From contig NZ_VCKX01000004.1 in NCBI RefSeq assembly GCF_005889725.1, forward strand, positions 51,950 through 115,949: a DNA stretch of 64,000 nt. The letters are read 5' to 3'. The translations under genes were made by a program, and so were the position numbers. The notes beneath the pieces are model-generated. The model was not told the DNA's origin. It did no database searches and was given only the letters and a program-made list of their open reading frames with translations. Within the stretch, counting starts at the first letter, position 1; each line of letters begins with the position of its first letter. The stretch comes from Nonomuraea zeae (GTDB taxonomy: Bacteria; Actinomycetota; Actinomycetes; Streptosporangiales; Streptosporangiaceae). Below, piece after piece: positions 23,527 to 34,309 of the stretch.

Positions 23527-26091
23527 TCAGGCCCGGGGCATCGCGACCGTCTTGATCCGGCTCGCGGCCAGTACGGCCGTCAGCACCGCAAGGACACCGC
23601 AGAGGCCGATCACCCCGGTGACCGGTTGCCAGGGTACGTCGATGGCCACGAGCCCGGACAGTTGCGCCAGAGCCGCGTACAGGCCGAGCAGCCCGAGCCC
23701 CGTCGCGACGGCCGCCAGGACCACGCCCACCGCCACCACCAGCAGCGCCTCGGCCATGACGTACCGCAGGACCTGAGCCTTGGCCGCGCCGAGCAGGCGC
23801 AGGGCGGCGTGTTCGCCCGCCCGGTCAGGGGCCGCCATCAGCAGCGTGTTGACGAGGGCGATCACGGTGTAGCTCAGCATGATGCCGAGCACTGCCAGCA
23901 GGCCGAGGCGGCTGGCGGTGGTGCCGCGGTCCATGGCGGTGGCGGCCCAGGCGGCCTTGGTCACGGCGCGGGCGTTGTGTCCGTCGGTGGCCCGCTCCAG
24001 TGCCTGCCGGACCTCGGTGGCGGAGGCGCCGGGGCGGAGTTTCACGTACGCGAGCGACGGCGGGGCGGACAGGGCGTGCGCCGAGGCGACATAGGAGTCC
24101 GCGGCCGAGCGAGCGCCGAGCAGTGCGACCACCGTCAAGGTGGCCCGGCTGCCGTCGGCCCGCCACAACGTCACGCGCTGCCCCAGGGTCAGCTCCCAGG
24201 TGGGTGAGACGGCGATCGTGTCGTCCCGCAGCTCGGCGAGCGATCCGGCGGCGACCGGCACGGACAGGGCGGTGGTGAGCGCGGCCGGGTTCACGGCCTC
24301 GGCAGGCCGCTTGACGAGCTGCGTGCCCGCGCCTTCGAGGGTGTAGAGGCTGGTCGAGGTGACGGTGGTGACGTCGGCGCCGGGCACATTGCGCAGGCGG
24401 TCGACGAGTTGCCGGTCGAGCCCGGCCGCCCCCGCAGGCACGACCAGGTAGTCGGCGCGAACGGGAGCGGTCCGCATCGCCGACTTCGTGGCGTCGGTCA
24501 TCGCGGCGGCCCCGAGCAGGGTCGCGGCCAGGGCCACGGTGACCAGGACCGGTGCGGCGACGGCGGCGGTGCGCCGGGCCGAGGCGCCCGCCCATGCCGC
24601 GACCACGACCGCGCCCGCACCTCGAAGGCGGGTGAGCGGGGCGGCCAGCAGCGCCGTGACCGGGCGGACGAAGACCGGGGCGAGCAGCCCGACCCCGGCG
24701 ATGAGCAGCATGACGATGGGCATGAACGTCTTGTTGTTGGTCGCGCCGTCCGGGTCGCCGGCGGCGTTGACGGCCATGCTGATGACCGCGGTGGCCAGCA
24801 GGCCGCCCCCGGCGATCCAGCGTCCGACCGTCATGGCCTTCGGCTCCACCGCCGCCGCGCGCAGTGCCTCCGCCGGCCGCACCCTGGCCGCGCGCCAGGC
24901 GGCGGCGACCACGCCGAGCACGGCGACCAGCACACCGGTGGCGAAGGCCACGTAGGACGGCACGGAGGAGGTGGAGAGCGCGAGCCAGGCAGGCGCCATC
25001 CCGAGCGAGCTCAGCCGGCTCAGGATCGGCCGGGCGCCCAGCGGGCCGAGCACCGCGCCGAGCGCGGAGGCGGTGATCGCGATCAGCAGCGCCTCACCGT
25101 ACACCAGGCGTCTGACCTGGCCGGTGGTCGCGCCGATGGTACGGAGCAGCGCGAACTCCCGCTGCCGTTGACCGACCGCGAAAGCGAACGTGGAAGAGAC
25201 CACGAAGATGGCGATGAACCCGGCGAAACCCGCGGCGATGCCGACGATCGTGTTGCCGTTGTTCCGTGCCTGATCGTCCGCTTCGCGGGTCGGGTCGATC
25301 AGCGCCCGGTCCTGGCCGGTCAGCACCTTCACCCGGCTGGAGACCGCCGGTGTGCCCGGCTGGGCCGCATCGGGCGCGGTCGCCGGACCGAACGCGGTCG
25401 CCGAACCAAGCTCGGCCGCCGCACCGGACCCGGCCGCCGCACCGGGCTCGACCGCCGGACCGAGCCCGGCCGCCGCACCGAGCGCGGCACGTACCTCCGC
25501 GACGGGACGCCAGAGGGCGAGCGCGTCGATCCGCGGCGACAGCAGAGCGGCCCGCTCGTCGGTGAAGAACACCGTGGGCTCTGCCGCCGCCGAGGCGAGC
25601 CCCACCACCCGGTACGCCCGGGCCCCCGCCGTGGTCACCACCCGGACCCGCTGGCCGACCCGGGCGCCGGCAGTGACGACGATCTCGTCATCCCCGGTGG
25701 GCGCCCTGCCCTCCGACAACCGCTGCGGCGCCGTACGGGCCGCCGACCAGGGACGGCCGACCGCAGGCGGTCCCCCGTCGAGCCGCGCGGGGAAGATCCG
25801 GTCCACCACGGCCCCGGGCAGCCGGTCCGCCAGCTCGGGCGCCAGGCCCGATGGCTCGGCCAGCGGCACGCTGCTCTCGCCGTACGAGCTCTTGACGATC
25901 AGCCGCTCATCGGGCGCCACCACGACGGGAGCGGCGGCGTAGCGCTGCGGCGGCCGGTCGGGTGAGGAGAGGCTGGAGGCCAGCACCTGGCCGAGCGCGG
26001 CCATGAGCGCCGCGCCGAGCGCCAGGGCGACGAAGGTGCCGGCGAAGGACAACGATCGCGTACGCAGGGTGGACCAGGCGATGCTCAGCAC
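23527..26091 (-). CDS. ABC transporter permease, duplicated FtsX type
   Basis: The 854-residue protein has an N-terminal helix, an extracellular MacB-PCD-like part, a three-helix FtsX domain (near 300-420), further helices, a second periplasmic part and a second FtsX domain at the end. An unusual Gly/Ala/Pro-rich insert of about 50 residues (near 205-255) comes from imperfect tandem repeats in the DNA at about 25380-25490. Its GTG start overlaps the end of the ATPase gene by seven bases. Such exporters move lipids, lipoproteins or peptides, or transmit signals. The substrate is unknown. Confidence 0.85.
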   Translation of the reverse strand: MLSIAWSTLRTRSLSFAGTFVALALGAALMAALGQVLASSLSSPDRPPQRYAAAPVVVAPDERLIVKSSYGESSVPLAEPSGLAPELADRLPGAVVDRIFPARLDGGPPAVGRPWSAARTAPQRLSEGRAPTGDDEIVVTAGARVGQRVRVVTTAGARAYRVVGLASAAAEPTVFFTDERAALLSPRIDALALWRPVAEVRAALGAAAGLGPAVEPGAAAGSGAAAELGSATAFGPATAPDAAQPGTPAVSSRVKVLTGQDRALIDPTREADDQARNNGNTIVGIAAGFAGFIAIFVVSSTFAFAVGQRQREFALLRTIGATTGQVRRLVYGEALLIAITASALGAVLGPLGARPILSRLSSLGMAPAWLALSTSSVPSYVAFATGVLVAVLGVVAAAWRAARVRPAEALRAAAVEPKAMTVGRWIAGGGLLATAVISMAVNAAGDPDGATNNKTFMPIVMLLIAGVGLLAPVFVRPVTALLAAPLTRLRGAGAVVVAAWAGASARRTAAVAAPVLVTVALAATLLGAAAMTDATKSAMRTAPVRADYLVVPAGAAGLDRQLVDRLRNVPGADVTTVTSTSLYTLEGAGTQLVKRPAEAVNPAALTTALSVPVAAGSLAELRDDTIAVSPTWELTLGQRVTLWRADGSRATLTVVALLGARSAADSYVASAHALSAPPSLAYVKLRPGASATEVRQALERATDGHNARAVTKAAWAATAMDRGTTASRLGLLAVLGIMLSYTVIALVNTLLMAAPDRAGEHAALRLLGAAKAQVLRYVMAEALLVVAVGVVLAAVATGLGLLGLYAALAQLSGLVAIDVPWQPVTGVIGLCGVLAVLTAVLAASRIKTVAMPRA

Positions 26092-26813
26092 GACGCCTCC
26101 AGCTGCAACATCCTGGTCGCGACCTGCCCGGCGTCCGGATCCTGAAGCTCCCCGTAAACCCGGCCGTCGGCCAGGAAGACCACGCGGTCGGCATAGGACG
26201 CGGCCACGGGGTCGTGCGTGACCATGATGATCGTCTGAGACTGCCGGTCGACCAGGTCCCGCATCAGCCGCAGCACCTCACGGCTGGTGCCGGTGTCCAG
26301 AGCGCCGGTGGGCTCGTCGGCGAACAGCACGGCCGGCCGGGTGACCAGGGCGCGGGCGATGGCGACGCGCTGCTGCTGGCCGCCGGACAGCTCGGCGGGC
26401 CGGTGGTGCATGCGCTCGGCCAGGCCCACGGAGGCCAGGCTCCGGCGTACCTGCTGGCTGTCGGGCCGGCGGCCGGCCAGCCGCAGCGGCAGGGCGACGT
26501 TCTGGGCGGCGGTGAGCGACGGCAGCAGGTTGAAGGACTGGAAGACGAACCCGATCCGGTCGCGCCGCAGCAGCGTCAGCTTCCTGTCGCCCAACGTGGC
26601 CAGGTCCCGCCCGTCCACGACCACCCGGCCGGAGCTCGGCCGGTCGAGCCCGGCGGCGCACTGCAGCAACGTCGACTTGCCCGACCCCGACGGCCCCATC
26701 ACGGCCGTGAACGTGCCGGCGCCGAACCCGATCGACACGTCGTCGAGCGCTGTCACGCCGTGTGCGTAGTGTCTAGTGACCGAGGTCAGGTCGACCGCTT
26801 GCATGGAATTCAT
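26085..26813 (-). CDS. ABC transporter ATP-binding protein, LolD/MacB type
   Basis: The 242-residue ATPase has all the motifs: Walker [11 protein letters not shown]-loop [10 protein letters not shown], signature LSGGQQQR, Walker B VLFADEPT and the H-switch VTHD. The start is the ATG at 26813, with a second in-frame ATG at 26804. The ribosome site is weak for both. A longer upstream frame is the antisense of the LAL regulator. The 3' end overlaps the permease, its partner. Confidence 0.9.
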   Translation of the reverse strand: MNSMQAVDLTSVTRHYAHGVTALDDVSIGFGAGTFTAVMGPSGSGKSTLLQCAAGLDRPSSGRVVVDGRDLATLGDRKLTLLRRDRIGFVFQSFNLLPSLTAAQNVALPLRLAGRRPDSQQVRRSLASVGLAERMHHRPAELSGGQQQRVAIARALVTRPAVLFADEPTGALDTGTSREVLRLMRDLVDRQSQTIIMVTHDPVAASYADRVVFLADGRVYGELQDPDAGQVATRMLQLEASC

Positions 26814-26876
26814 GGACGACGACGCTAGGGACGCCGGCAGCCGGGCGGTATCGGACAGACGACTAGGATTCGTCCC

Positions 26877-29573
26877 GTGCTTCGGGGACGGGAGTCTGAT
26901 CAGCAGGCCATCGACGTGCTGCTTGACCAGGCGCGGACCGGACGTTCCGGCGTCCTGGTGCTCAAGGGCGAGCCGGGGATCGGCAAGACCGCGCTCCTCG
27001 CCTACGCCGGGGAACGCGCGCCCGATATGACCGTGCTGCGCGGTCTGGGCATCGAGACCGAGGCCGACCTCCCGTACGCCTCCCTGCACCTGCTCCTGCG
27101 CGGCCGGCTCGACCGGCTGGACGCGCTGCCCGAACCCCAGGCCGTGGCCCTCGCCGGCGCCCTGGGCCTGGCGCCCACCAGGACCGACGACCGGTTCCAC
27201 GTCGGGGTGGCCGTCCTGTCGTTGCTGGCGGAGCTGGCCGAGGAGCGGCCACTGCTGTGCCTGGTCGACGACGCCCACTGGCTGGACCAGGCTTCGGCGC
27301 GCGCGTTGCGCTTCGCCGCGCACCGCCTGCACGCGGAGGGAGTCGTGATCGTGTTCGGCGCGCGCGACGGCTTCGACCCGGCGGGCCTGCCGGAGCGGCG
27401 GCTGGCCGGCCTGGACGAGCAGAGCGCCGCCCAGGTGCTCGCCGACGTCGCTCCCGGGCTCACCGGACCGGCGCGCCGGAGGATCCTCCAGGAGAGCGCG
27501 GGCAACCCGCTCGCCCTGCGCGAGCTGCCGCGCACGGCCGTCCTGCCGGCCCATGACCGCGGCCCGCTGCCGCTGCCGGAGCGGCTGCGGCTGGCCTATG
27601 CCGAGCGCATCGGCCGGCTGCCGCGCTCTGCCCAGACCGCGTTGCTGGTCACCGCCCTGGTGGACGACGGCGACCTGGACGTGATCATGAACGCCTGTGC
27701 CGGGCTGGGCATCGAGCCCGCGGCTCTGGGAGCGGCCGAACGCTCCGGCCTGATCAGGATCGCCGGGCGGCATGCGGCCTTCGCCCACCCGCTCATGCGC
27801 GCCGCGGCGTTCCAGCTCAACACGTACGACCTGCGCCTGAAAGCGCACGCGATCCTGGCCGGATTGCTGATCGGTGACCCGGACCGGCGGGCCTGGCACC
27901 TGGCCGCCGCCGCGACGGGCCCGGACGAGACCGTCGCGCGAGCGCTGGAGGAGACGGCGTACCTGTCCAGGGAACGCGGCGCGAACCTCAGCGCCTGCGC
28001 CGCGTTCGAGCGGGCGGCAGAGCTGAGCGAGGATCCGGAGCTCAAGGGGCGGCGGCTGCTCGCGGCCGCGGTGGACGCCACCGAGGAAGGCCAGTCTCAG
28101 CGGGCCCAGCAGCTCCTCGACGCCGCCACCGGCCTCATTCCGGACGCGTCGGCCCGCGCCACGCTCCCCACGCTGCGGGCCAGGATCGCCTTCGGCCAGG
28201 GCGCACCGCGCCTGGCGCACGACCTGCTGCTCCAGGGCGCCGCGGACGTGGCCGCCGACGACCGCGCCGCCGCGGGCCTGATGCTGGTCGAGGCGGCACG
28301 CAACGCGCAACGTCTGGGCGACGCCGACGGCATCGTGGCGGCGGCCACCCGGCTGCGCGGGCTGGACCTGCGCCCGCAGGACGATCTCGACCTCGCCAGA
28401 CAGGCCGCCCTGAGCACGGCGCTGCTGCTGACCGACGGGCCCGCCGCCGCGCTGCCGCTCATGCGGGAGCTGGTGGTCGCCGGCAGCCAGATCACCCCGG
28501 AGATGCACTCGCGCCGCATCAACGCCGCCTACTTCGCGCTCCAGACCGGCGACTTCCGGACCGCGTGGGAGATCGCCCGCGCCGCCGCCGACGAATGCCG
28601 GGCGGCCGGCGAGATCAGCAAGCTCGCGGTGCTCCACATCACGCTGGCCACCAGCGAGATCTTCCTCGGCAGGTTCACGGACGCCGCCGCCACCGCGAGC
28701 GAAGGGCTACGGCTGACCGCTGAGACGGGACGGCCGAGCCGGGCCGGTTGCATGCGGGGCATGCTCGCCTGGCTCGCCGCCGCCCGAGGCGACGCGGACC
28801 GGTGCGCCGAGCTGGCCGCCGGCTCACTGGAGCGGTATGACGCCGACGGCATCGTCAACGGCCTGGCCTGGGCTCGGTGGGCCCAGGCCCTGCTCGACCT
28901 GGGTCAGGGCCGGTTCGCCGAGGCGCTGGACCGGCTCGACGCGACCATGGCCGGTCCCGTCCGCCACCAGTTCCAGGCCGTGCACTTCGCCCCCGACCAG
29001 ATCGAAGCCGCGGCCCGCCTCGGCGTGCCCGCCGATGCGCCGCTGCGCCGCTACGAGGCCTGGGCGCAGGCCTCGGGGCTGGCGTGGGCGCAGGCCGTCC
29101 TGCATCGTTGCCGGGCCCTGCTCGAACCCGACGGTGAACGGGCGGACGAGTCTTTCCGCGCCGCCGTACGACTGCACGCCAACGGCGTCCGCCCCTGGGA
29201 GTCGGCGCGCACCGCGCTGGTCTACGGCGAGCGCCTGCGCAGGGAGCGGAACAAGACAGCCGCCCGCGTCCAGTTGCGTGCCGCGCTCGAGATCTTCCAG
29301 CGCCTCGACGCCCGCCCGTGGGCCGAACGTGCCCGAAGCGAACTGCGCGCCGCCGGCGACACCAGCCTCGCCGTCGCCGACACCGACGCCTCACCGGCTC
29401 TGTCGCCGCAGGAACTGCAGATCGTACGCCTGGCCGCGGCGGGGCGGACAAACAAGGAAATCGGCGCGCAGCTCTTCCTCAGCCCCAAGACGGTCAGCTA
29501 CCACCTCTACCGGGCCTTCCCCAAGCTCAATGTAACCAGCAGAGCCCAACTCGCCGGGCTCGACCTGGCCTGA
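26877..29573 (+). CDS. LAL-type LuxR regulator with STAND ATPase
   Basis: The 898-residue protein has an N-terminal AAA/STAND ATPase (Walker A GEPGIGKT 31-38, Walker B LCLVDDAHW 127-135), a long helical TPR-like middle and a C-terminal LuxR HTH (LSPQELQIVRLAAAGRTNKE and following, about 838-898). This is the MalT/LAL layout of large ATP-dependent activators. The GTG at 26877 lies 63 bases from the divergent ABC exporter start, so it may control that pair. Confidence 0.9.
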   Translation: MLRGRESDQQAIDVLLDQARTGRSGVLVLKGEPGIGKTALLAYAGERAPDMTVLRGLGIETEADLPYASLHLLLRGRLDRLDALPEPQAVALAGALGLAPTRTDDRFHVGVAVLSLLAELAEERPLLCLVDDAHWLDQASARALRFAAHRLHAEGVVIVFGARDGFDPAGLPERRLAGLDEQSAAQVLADVAPGLTGPARRRILQESAGNPLALRELPRTAVLPAHDRGPLPLPERLRLAYAERIGRLPRSAQTALLVTALVDDGDLDVIMNACAGLGIEPAALGAAERSGLIRIAGRHAAFAHPLMRAAAFQLNTYDLRLKAHAILAGLLIGDPDRRAWHLAAAATGPDETVARALEETAYLSRERGANLSACAAFERAAELSEDPELKGRRLLAAAVDATEEGQSQRAQQLLDAATGLIPDASARATLPTLRARIAFGQGAPRLAHDLLLQGAADVAADDRAAAGLMLVEAARNAQRLGDADGIVAAATRLRGLDLRPQDDLDLARQAALSTALLLTDGPAAALPLMRELVVAGSQITPEMHSRRINAAYFALQTGDFRTAWEIARAAADECRAAGEISKLAVLHITLATSEIFLGRFTDAAATASEGLRLTAETGRPSRAGCMRGMLAWLAAARGDADRCAELAAGSLERYDADGIVNGLAWARWAQALLDLGQGRFAEALDRLDATMAGPVRHQFQAVHFAPDQIEAAARLGVPADAPLRRYEAWAQASGLAWAQAVLHRCRALLEPDGERADESFRAAVRLHANGVRPWESARTALVYGERLRRERNKTAARVQLRAALEIFQRLDARPWAERARSELRAAGDTSLAVADTDASPALSPQELQIVRLAAAGRTNKEIGAQLFLSPKTVSYHLYRAFPKLNVTSRAQLAGLDLA

Positions 29574-29647
29574 CCAGGCGATGTATGCGGGCATCGTCAG
29601 CCTCACACGCCTGTAGGCCCTGATCATGCTCGAACACGGCAGCCCCC

Positions 29648-29818
29648 GATACGACGAAGCTGAAGTTCCTGATCCGCGACCGCGGCGGCCAGTTCACCGA
29701 AGCCTTTGACACGGTCTTCGCCGACGCCGGCCTGCGCGCCCTCAAGAGCCCACCGCAGAGCCATCCTCAGCGGCCTCATCACGAGTACGGATCGCCGGCT
29801 GATCAGGCGGCCGGCTGA
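29648..29818 (+). pseudogene. rve transposase remnant with internal deletion
   Basis: The frame reads LKFLIRDRGGQFTEAFDTVF, then AGLRALKSPPQS. This is the second catalytic Asp region of IS481/IS3-like integrases. The frame then jumps to RPHHEYGS and a TGA at 29816-29818, as in the tail of the same proteins. Everything between, including the catalytic Glu, is deleted. Confidence 0.6.
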
Positions 29819-29941
29819 CACCACCTGAGAAGCGGCAGATCGGACACCGCTCCCATTTTTGAGCCCCACACCTTGAACACGCCGTCACCAACCCGAATGA
29901 GCACAAACAGTGACTCCCGGTACCTAGCCGATAATGGGCCG

Positions 29942-30823
29942 ATGAAAGTACGCATCGGGATAGCGCCACCACCTGGAGACACCCCCGACCACCTCGCCGG
30001 GCTCGCGGAGCGGACCGAGGCTCTCGGGATCGACTCCCTGTGGCTGTCGGAGATCGTCCACGGACCGTCCGTCGAGCCCATCGTCGGCATGGCCTACACG
30101 CTGGCCGCCACCCGCAGGCTGAAGGTCGGCACGGGGGTGGCGATCCTGCCCGGCCGCCACCCGATGCGGGTAGCCAAGCAACTCGCATCGCTGGCCGCGC
30201 TCGCCCCCAAGCGCGTGCTGCCGGCCTTCGGGCTGACGCCGGCCAGGCCCGCCGAACGGGAGGCGTTCCCCGTCCCTGGGCCACGCGGAGCGGTGTTCGA
30301 CGAGTCGCTCGAACTGCTCAGGCTGCTCCTGCGGCAGGAAAAGGTGACCTTCCACGGCGAGTTCTTCACGGTGGAGAACGCCGGGGTCGGCCCGCTGCCG
30401 GCCAGGCCACTCGACATCTGGGTCGGCGGCAGCGGGGAGCGCGCCCTGCGCCGCGCCGGCCGGCTCGCCGACGGCTGGCTGGCCAGCTTCCTCACCCCTG
30501 ACCAGGCCGCCGCCGGCCGTACGGCGATCGCGGCGCACGCGGCCGAGGCGGGCCGCGAGATCGAAGCCGACCACTACGGCACCAGCCTCGCGGTGGCCGC
30601 GACCGAGATCCCCGCCACCGCGATCGACGCCATCGCCAGGCGCAACCCCGGCGCCGACCCCGCCGAGATCGTCCCGGTCGGCTGGGCCGCCGCCCGCGAC
30701 CTGATCGAGCGCTTCGTCGAGGCCGGAATCACCAAGTTCGTCGTACGGCCCGCCACGCCCGTGCCCTCGACCGAGCGCTGGCTCGACGAATTCGCCGATC
30801 ACCTCATGCCGCTGCAGAACTGA
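29942..30823 (+). CDS. LLM-class F420-dependent oxidoreductase
   Basis: The 293-residue protein has the luciferase-like TIM-barrel pattern: IDSLWLSEIVHGPSVEP near residue 35, the LKVGTGVAILPGRHPMR strand, and a central IWVGGSGERALRRAGRLADG. Actinobacterial members use reduced F420 (or FMN) to reduce small molecules. The substrate is not predictable. The ATG at 29942 is chosen over an upstream GTG at 29873 because the protein then starts at the conserved first strand (MKVRIGI). The ribosome site is weak. Confidence 0.85.
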   Translation: MKVRIGIAPPPGDTPDHLAGLAERTEALGIDSLWLSEIVHGPSVEPIVGMAYTLAATRRLKVGTGVAILPGRHPMRVAKQLASLAALAPKRVLPAFGLTPARPAEREAFPVPGPRGAVFDESLELLRLLLRQEKVTFHGEFFTVENAGVGPLPARPLDIWVGGSGERALRRAGRLADGWLASFLTPDQAAAGRTAIAAHAAEAGREIEADHYGTSLAVAATEIPATAIDAIARRNPGADPAEIVPVGWAAARDLIERFVEAGITKFVVRPATPVPSTERWLDEFADHLMPLQN

Positions 30824-30859
30824 GCACAACCCTGACGAGCCCCCGACCGAGGAGGACTT

Positions 30860-30990
30860 ATCGACGCCAAGCTGATCGTGACCAGTCCGGCCCGCAACTT
30901 TGTGACCCTTCGTGACCGACGAGGGGCGACCGAGGCAGCCGACGCCACCCACAACGGGCATGAGCCGGCGGTTCGACGCCTCCTGCGAGC
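30860..30990 (+). pseudogene. Mannonate dehydratase-like (ManD) 5' remnant
   Basis: After GGAGGA at 30850 the sequence encodes IDAKLIVTSPARNFVTLR. A frameshift then gives VTDEG and, further on, DATHNGHE. Enolase-superfamily D-mannonate dehydratases begin with a very similar pattern (VTxPGRNFVTLK...DGxxGxGDATLNGRE). Only about 40 codons survive, with no metal-binding region. It lies upstream of a ROK regulator, a usual companion of sugar genes, so a sugar operon may have been lost here. Confidence 0.5.
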
Positions 30991-31095
30991 AGCGCGCTCA
31001 CCCTGGGCGCGAGGTCAGCCTCGATACTCACGCGGATCAGGTCGTCGTGGAACTCAACCGCGGCGTGGTGGTGTCCCGCCCAGGAACACGGGTGA

Positions 31096-31248
31096 CAAGC
31101 CCTGGCCCTCGCGGACGCGTGGCCATGGCGAGGGAAATCTTTCCGGGACCCCGCGCCGCGCCCCGCGCCGAAGCCGTCGACCGGCTACCCGCCATACCCC
31201 GGCCCACTCTTCGGCGACCCCGCCGATGCGATCCTGCACGAGCTCTGA
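31096..31248 (+). pseudogene. 3' end of an unidentified gene
   Basis: An open frame without a start encodes ADAWPWRGKSFRDPAP, then STGYPPYPGPLFGDPADAIL and a TGA at 31246-31248. Codon use is GC3-rich and the composition is protein-like, so it is probably the tail of a deleted gene. I do not recognise the family. Confidence 0.35.
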
Positions 31249-31434
31249 CCGGTCGGCACGCTGGAGCAGGCCCGCGCCGCCCCTCGCCACGCTCATCCGC
31301 CGGAAAGCTGGGGCCATGATTGAGTTGGCTGTCCCATAGGCGCACTGATGCAGATGGCCGAATTGCTGGGGCTCTGGCTCGTTTCAACGAGTGGCGATGA
31401 GTTCCTTTAGCTGCGGGTCGCTCTGCGAAATAGG

Positions 31435-32685
31435 ATGAGGATAATGTCGAATGAGCAGCTTCCGGCGGAGGTGACGAGACCGGCGGCGGGCGCGCGGACA
31501 CAGGAGCAGATGCGGCAGCGGAACCTGAGCGACGTACTGAAGCGCGTCCATAAGGACGGGGCGGTGTCACGGGCCGCACTCAGCCGCCGGATGGGCCTCA
31601 ACCGCAGCACCATCATGGACCTGACCGCCGAACTCACCGCGGCTGGGCTCGTCCGCGAAGGCATCCCCACCGGGCGGGGCCGCGCAGGGCGGCCGTCCAT
31701 CGTCGTCATGCCCGAGCAGGAGACGCTGTACGGGCTCGCGTTCGACGTCGCCGTGGATCGGCTGCTCGCGGCCCGCGTCGGGCTCGGCGGCCGGATCCTC
31801 GACCGCCGCGAGGCCGTGCGCACCCGCGCCGGGGCCGACCTGGAGGACGTCGTCGGCGTCCTGGCCACCTTTGGCCGCGAACTGGCCGTCGAGGCTGGTC
31901 CGGGCGCGTTGTGCGTGGGTGTCGGCGCGTCGTATTGCGGGTTGATCAGGCGCGCCGACGGCACGGTCCGGTACGGACCGCACCTCGGCTGGGTGGACCA
32001 GGCGTTCGGCGCGGAACTCGCCGCCGGGCTCGGCCTCGGGCTTCCCGTCGAGGTGGGCAACGAGGCGCACCTGGGTGCCGTCGCCGAGCACGTACGCGGT
32101 GCGGGATGCGACGTCGACAACCTCATCTACCTGCACGGGGACGTCGGCGTCGGCGGCGGGATCATCGTCGGCGGCAAACTCCTGGACGGCGACGCGGGCT
32201 ACGGCTGCGAACTCGGTCACATGCTGGTCAACCCGTTCGACGGGCGGCCCTGCCTGTGCGGGTCGCGCGGCTGCCTGGAGGCCGAGGTCGGGGAAGAAGC
32301 ACTGCTCGAGTACGCGGGACGGTCCGACGGCCTCATCGGACGCGACGGCATCCGGGCCGTCGTCGCCCTGGCCGGGAGCGGCGACGCCCGAGCGCGGGAG
32401 GCTTTCGACCGCGTCGGCGACTGGCTCGGGGTCGGCGTCGTCAACCTCATCAACCTGTTCAACCCGGCGCTCGTGGTCTTCGGCGGGATGCTCCGCGATG
32501 TCTACCCGAGTGCCGCGCCACGGGTCCGCGCCCGGATCGACGCGCATGTCCTGCCGGTGTCGCGCGAACGTGTCAACCTGGCGGTGACGGCTCTTGGTGA
32601 CGACACCACGCTCGCCGGGGCTGCCGAACTCGCCTTCGCCAAACTCCTGGACAACCCGCTCAACACCTTGGCCACCTTACGCTGA
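31435..32685 (+). CDS. ROK-family transcriptional regulator
   Basis: The 416-residue protein has an N-terminal MarR-like winged helix (about 30-85, with SRRMGLNRSTIMDLTAELTA) and a ROK domain. It has the ROK zinc site (GHMLVNPF...CLCGSRGCLEA). The usual DxGGT phosphate loop is degenerate (AFDVAVDRLL), so it is a repressor rather than a sugar kinase. Two starts are possible: the ATG at 31435 and the ATG at 31444, the latter with GATGAGG just upstream. Sugar-responsive control is typical of the family. The target may have been the degraded sugar gene upstream. Confidence 0.85.
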   Translation: MRIMSNEQLPAEVTRPAAGARTQEQMRQRNLSDVLKRVHKDGAVSRAALSRRMGLNRSTIMDLTAELTAAGLVREGIPTGRGRAGRPSIVVMPEQETLYGLAFDVAVDRLLAARVGLGGRILDRREAVRTRAGADLEDVVGVLATFGRELAVEAGPGALCVGVGASYCGLIRRADGTVRYGPHLGWVDQAFGAELAAGLGLGLPVEVGNEAHLGAVAEHVRGAGCDVDNLIYLHGDVGVGGGIIVGGKLLDGDAGYGCELGHMLVNPFDGRPCLCGSRGCLEAEVGEEALLEYAGRSDGLIGRDGIRAVVALAGSGDARAREAFDRVGDWLGVGVVNLINLFNPALVVFGGMLRDVYPSAAPRVRARIDAHVLPVSRERVNLAVTALGDDTTLAGAAELAFAKLLDNPLNTLATLR

Positions 32686-32833
32686 GGGGGCTGGGATCTG
32701 GCGGGGAAGCTTCCGAAGTCTTGTCGAAGCGGAAGGCCGACCCGACTGGCTGACGAGCCGACGCCGACGAAACCGGCTCGGCGAAGTCCTCCACGAGTAC
32801 TGACATGCCGCTTGACCTGCACGGAAGGAATTC

Positions 32834-33034
32834 ATCGCGATCCCCGGACATCTGTACGGGCACGCGGTGGCCTCAAGGTTCGATCCCACGCTGCCACTCG
32901 CTGGAGCATGGGCAGTGGTCAGCGGCGGCACGCTCATGATCGTGATGACCACGGTGCTCGGACTGACACTCGGCGCGATCTTCCGCAACGGCGTCGTGGC
33001 CTGTGCGGTGCCAAAACTCGCCCATGGCATCTGA
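32834..33034 (+). pseudogene. ABC-2 type permease remnant
   Basis: An open frame of 66 codons without a usable start reads IAIPGHLYGHAVASRF, then a hydrophobic WAVVSGGTLMIVMTTVLGLT and LGAIFRNG. This is like the middle of ABC-2 permeases of antibiotic exporters, where LGLALGALLRN is common. It ends at TGA 33032-33034, just before a transposase gene, so an insertion or deletion removed both ends. Confidence 0.45.
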
Positions 33035-33058
33035 TCTGGCCTTCTATCCTCGACACAC

Positions 33059-34116
<1,058 letters not shown>

Positions 34117-34309
34117 TCGTCCAGCAAACGCCCAGCTCAGCAGTAGTATCCGCATTCTGGCACCGCACAAGCGCCCACCTGCGCGAACGTGCGCCACCGG
34201 CAAGATCAGGTCTACGCGTTTACTGCGGCAGTGCATTCTGGCGTTCAATTCGGGCCGGATGGCCCCAGCACCCGGCCCTGGCGCGCTGGTTGTACGTCGG
34301 CCTGAGGTG

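Noticed and set aside
24409..25965. A 518-codon plus-strand frame opposite the FtsX-type permease
   Set aside because: Low-complexity Arg/Gly/Asp sequence, with the permease on the other strand having proper helices and FtsX motifs.
26814..28637. N-terminal extension of the ABC ATPase to 850 residues
   Set aside because: The extension is the antisense of the LAL regulator and has no coding character. The ATPase starts normally at 26813.
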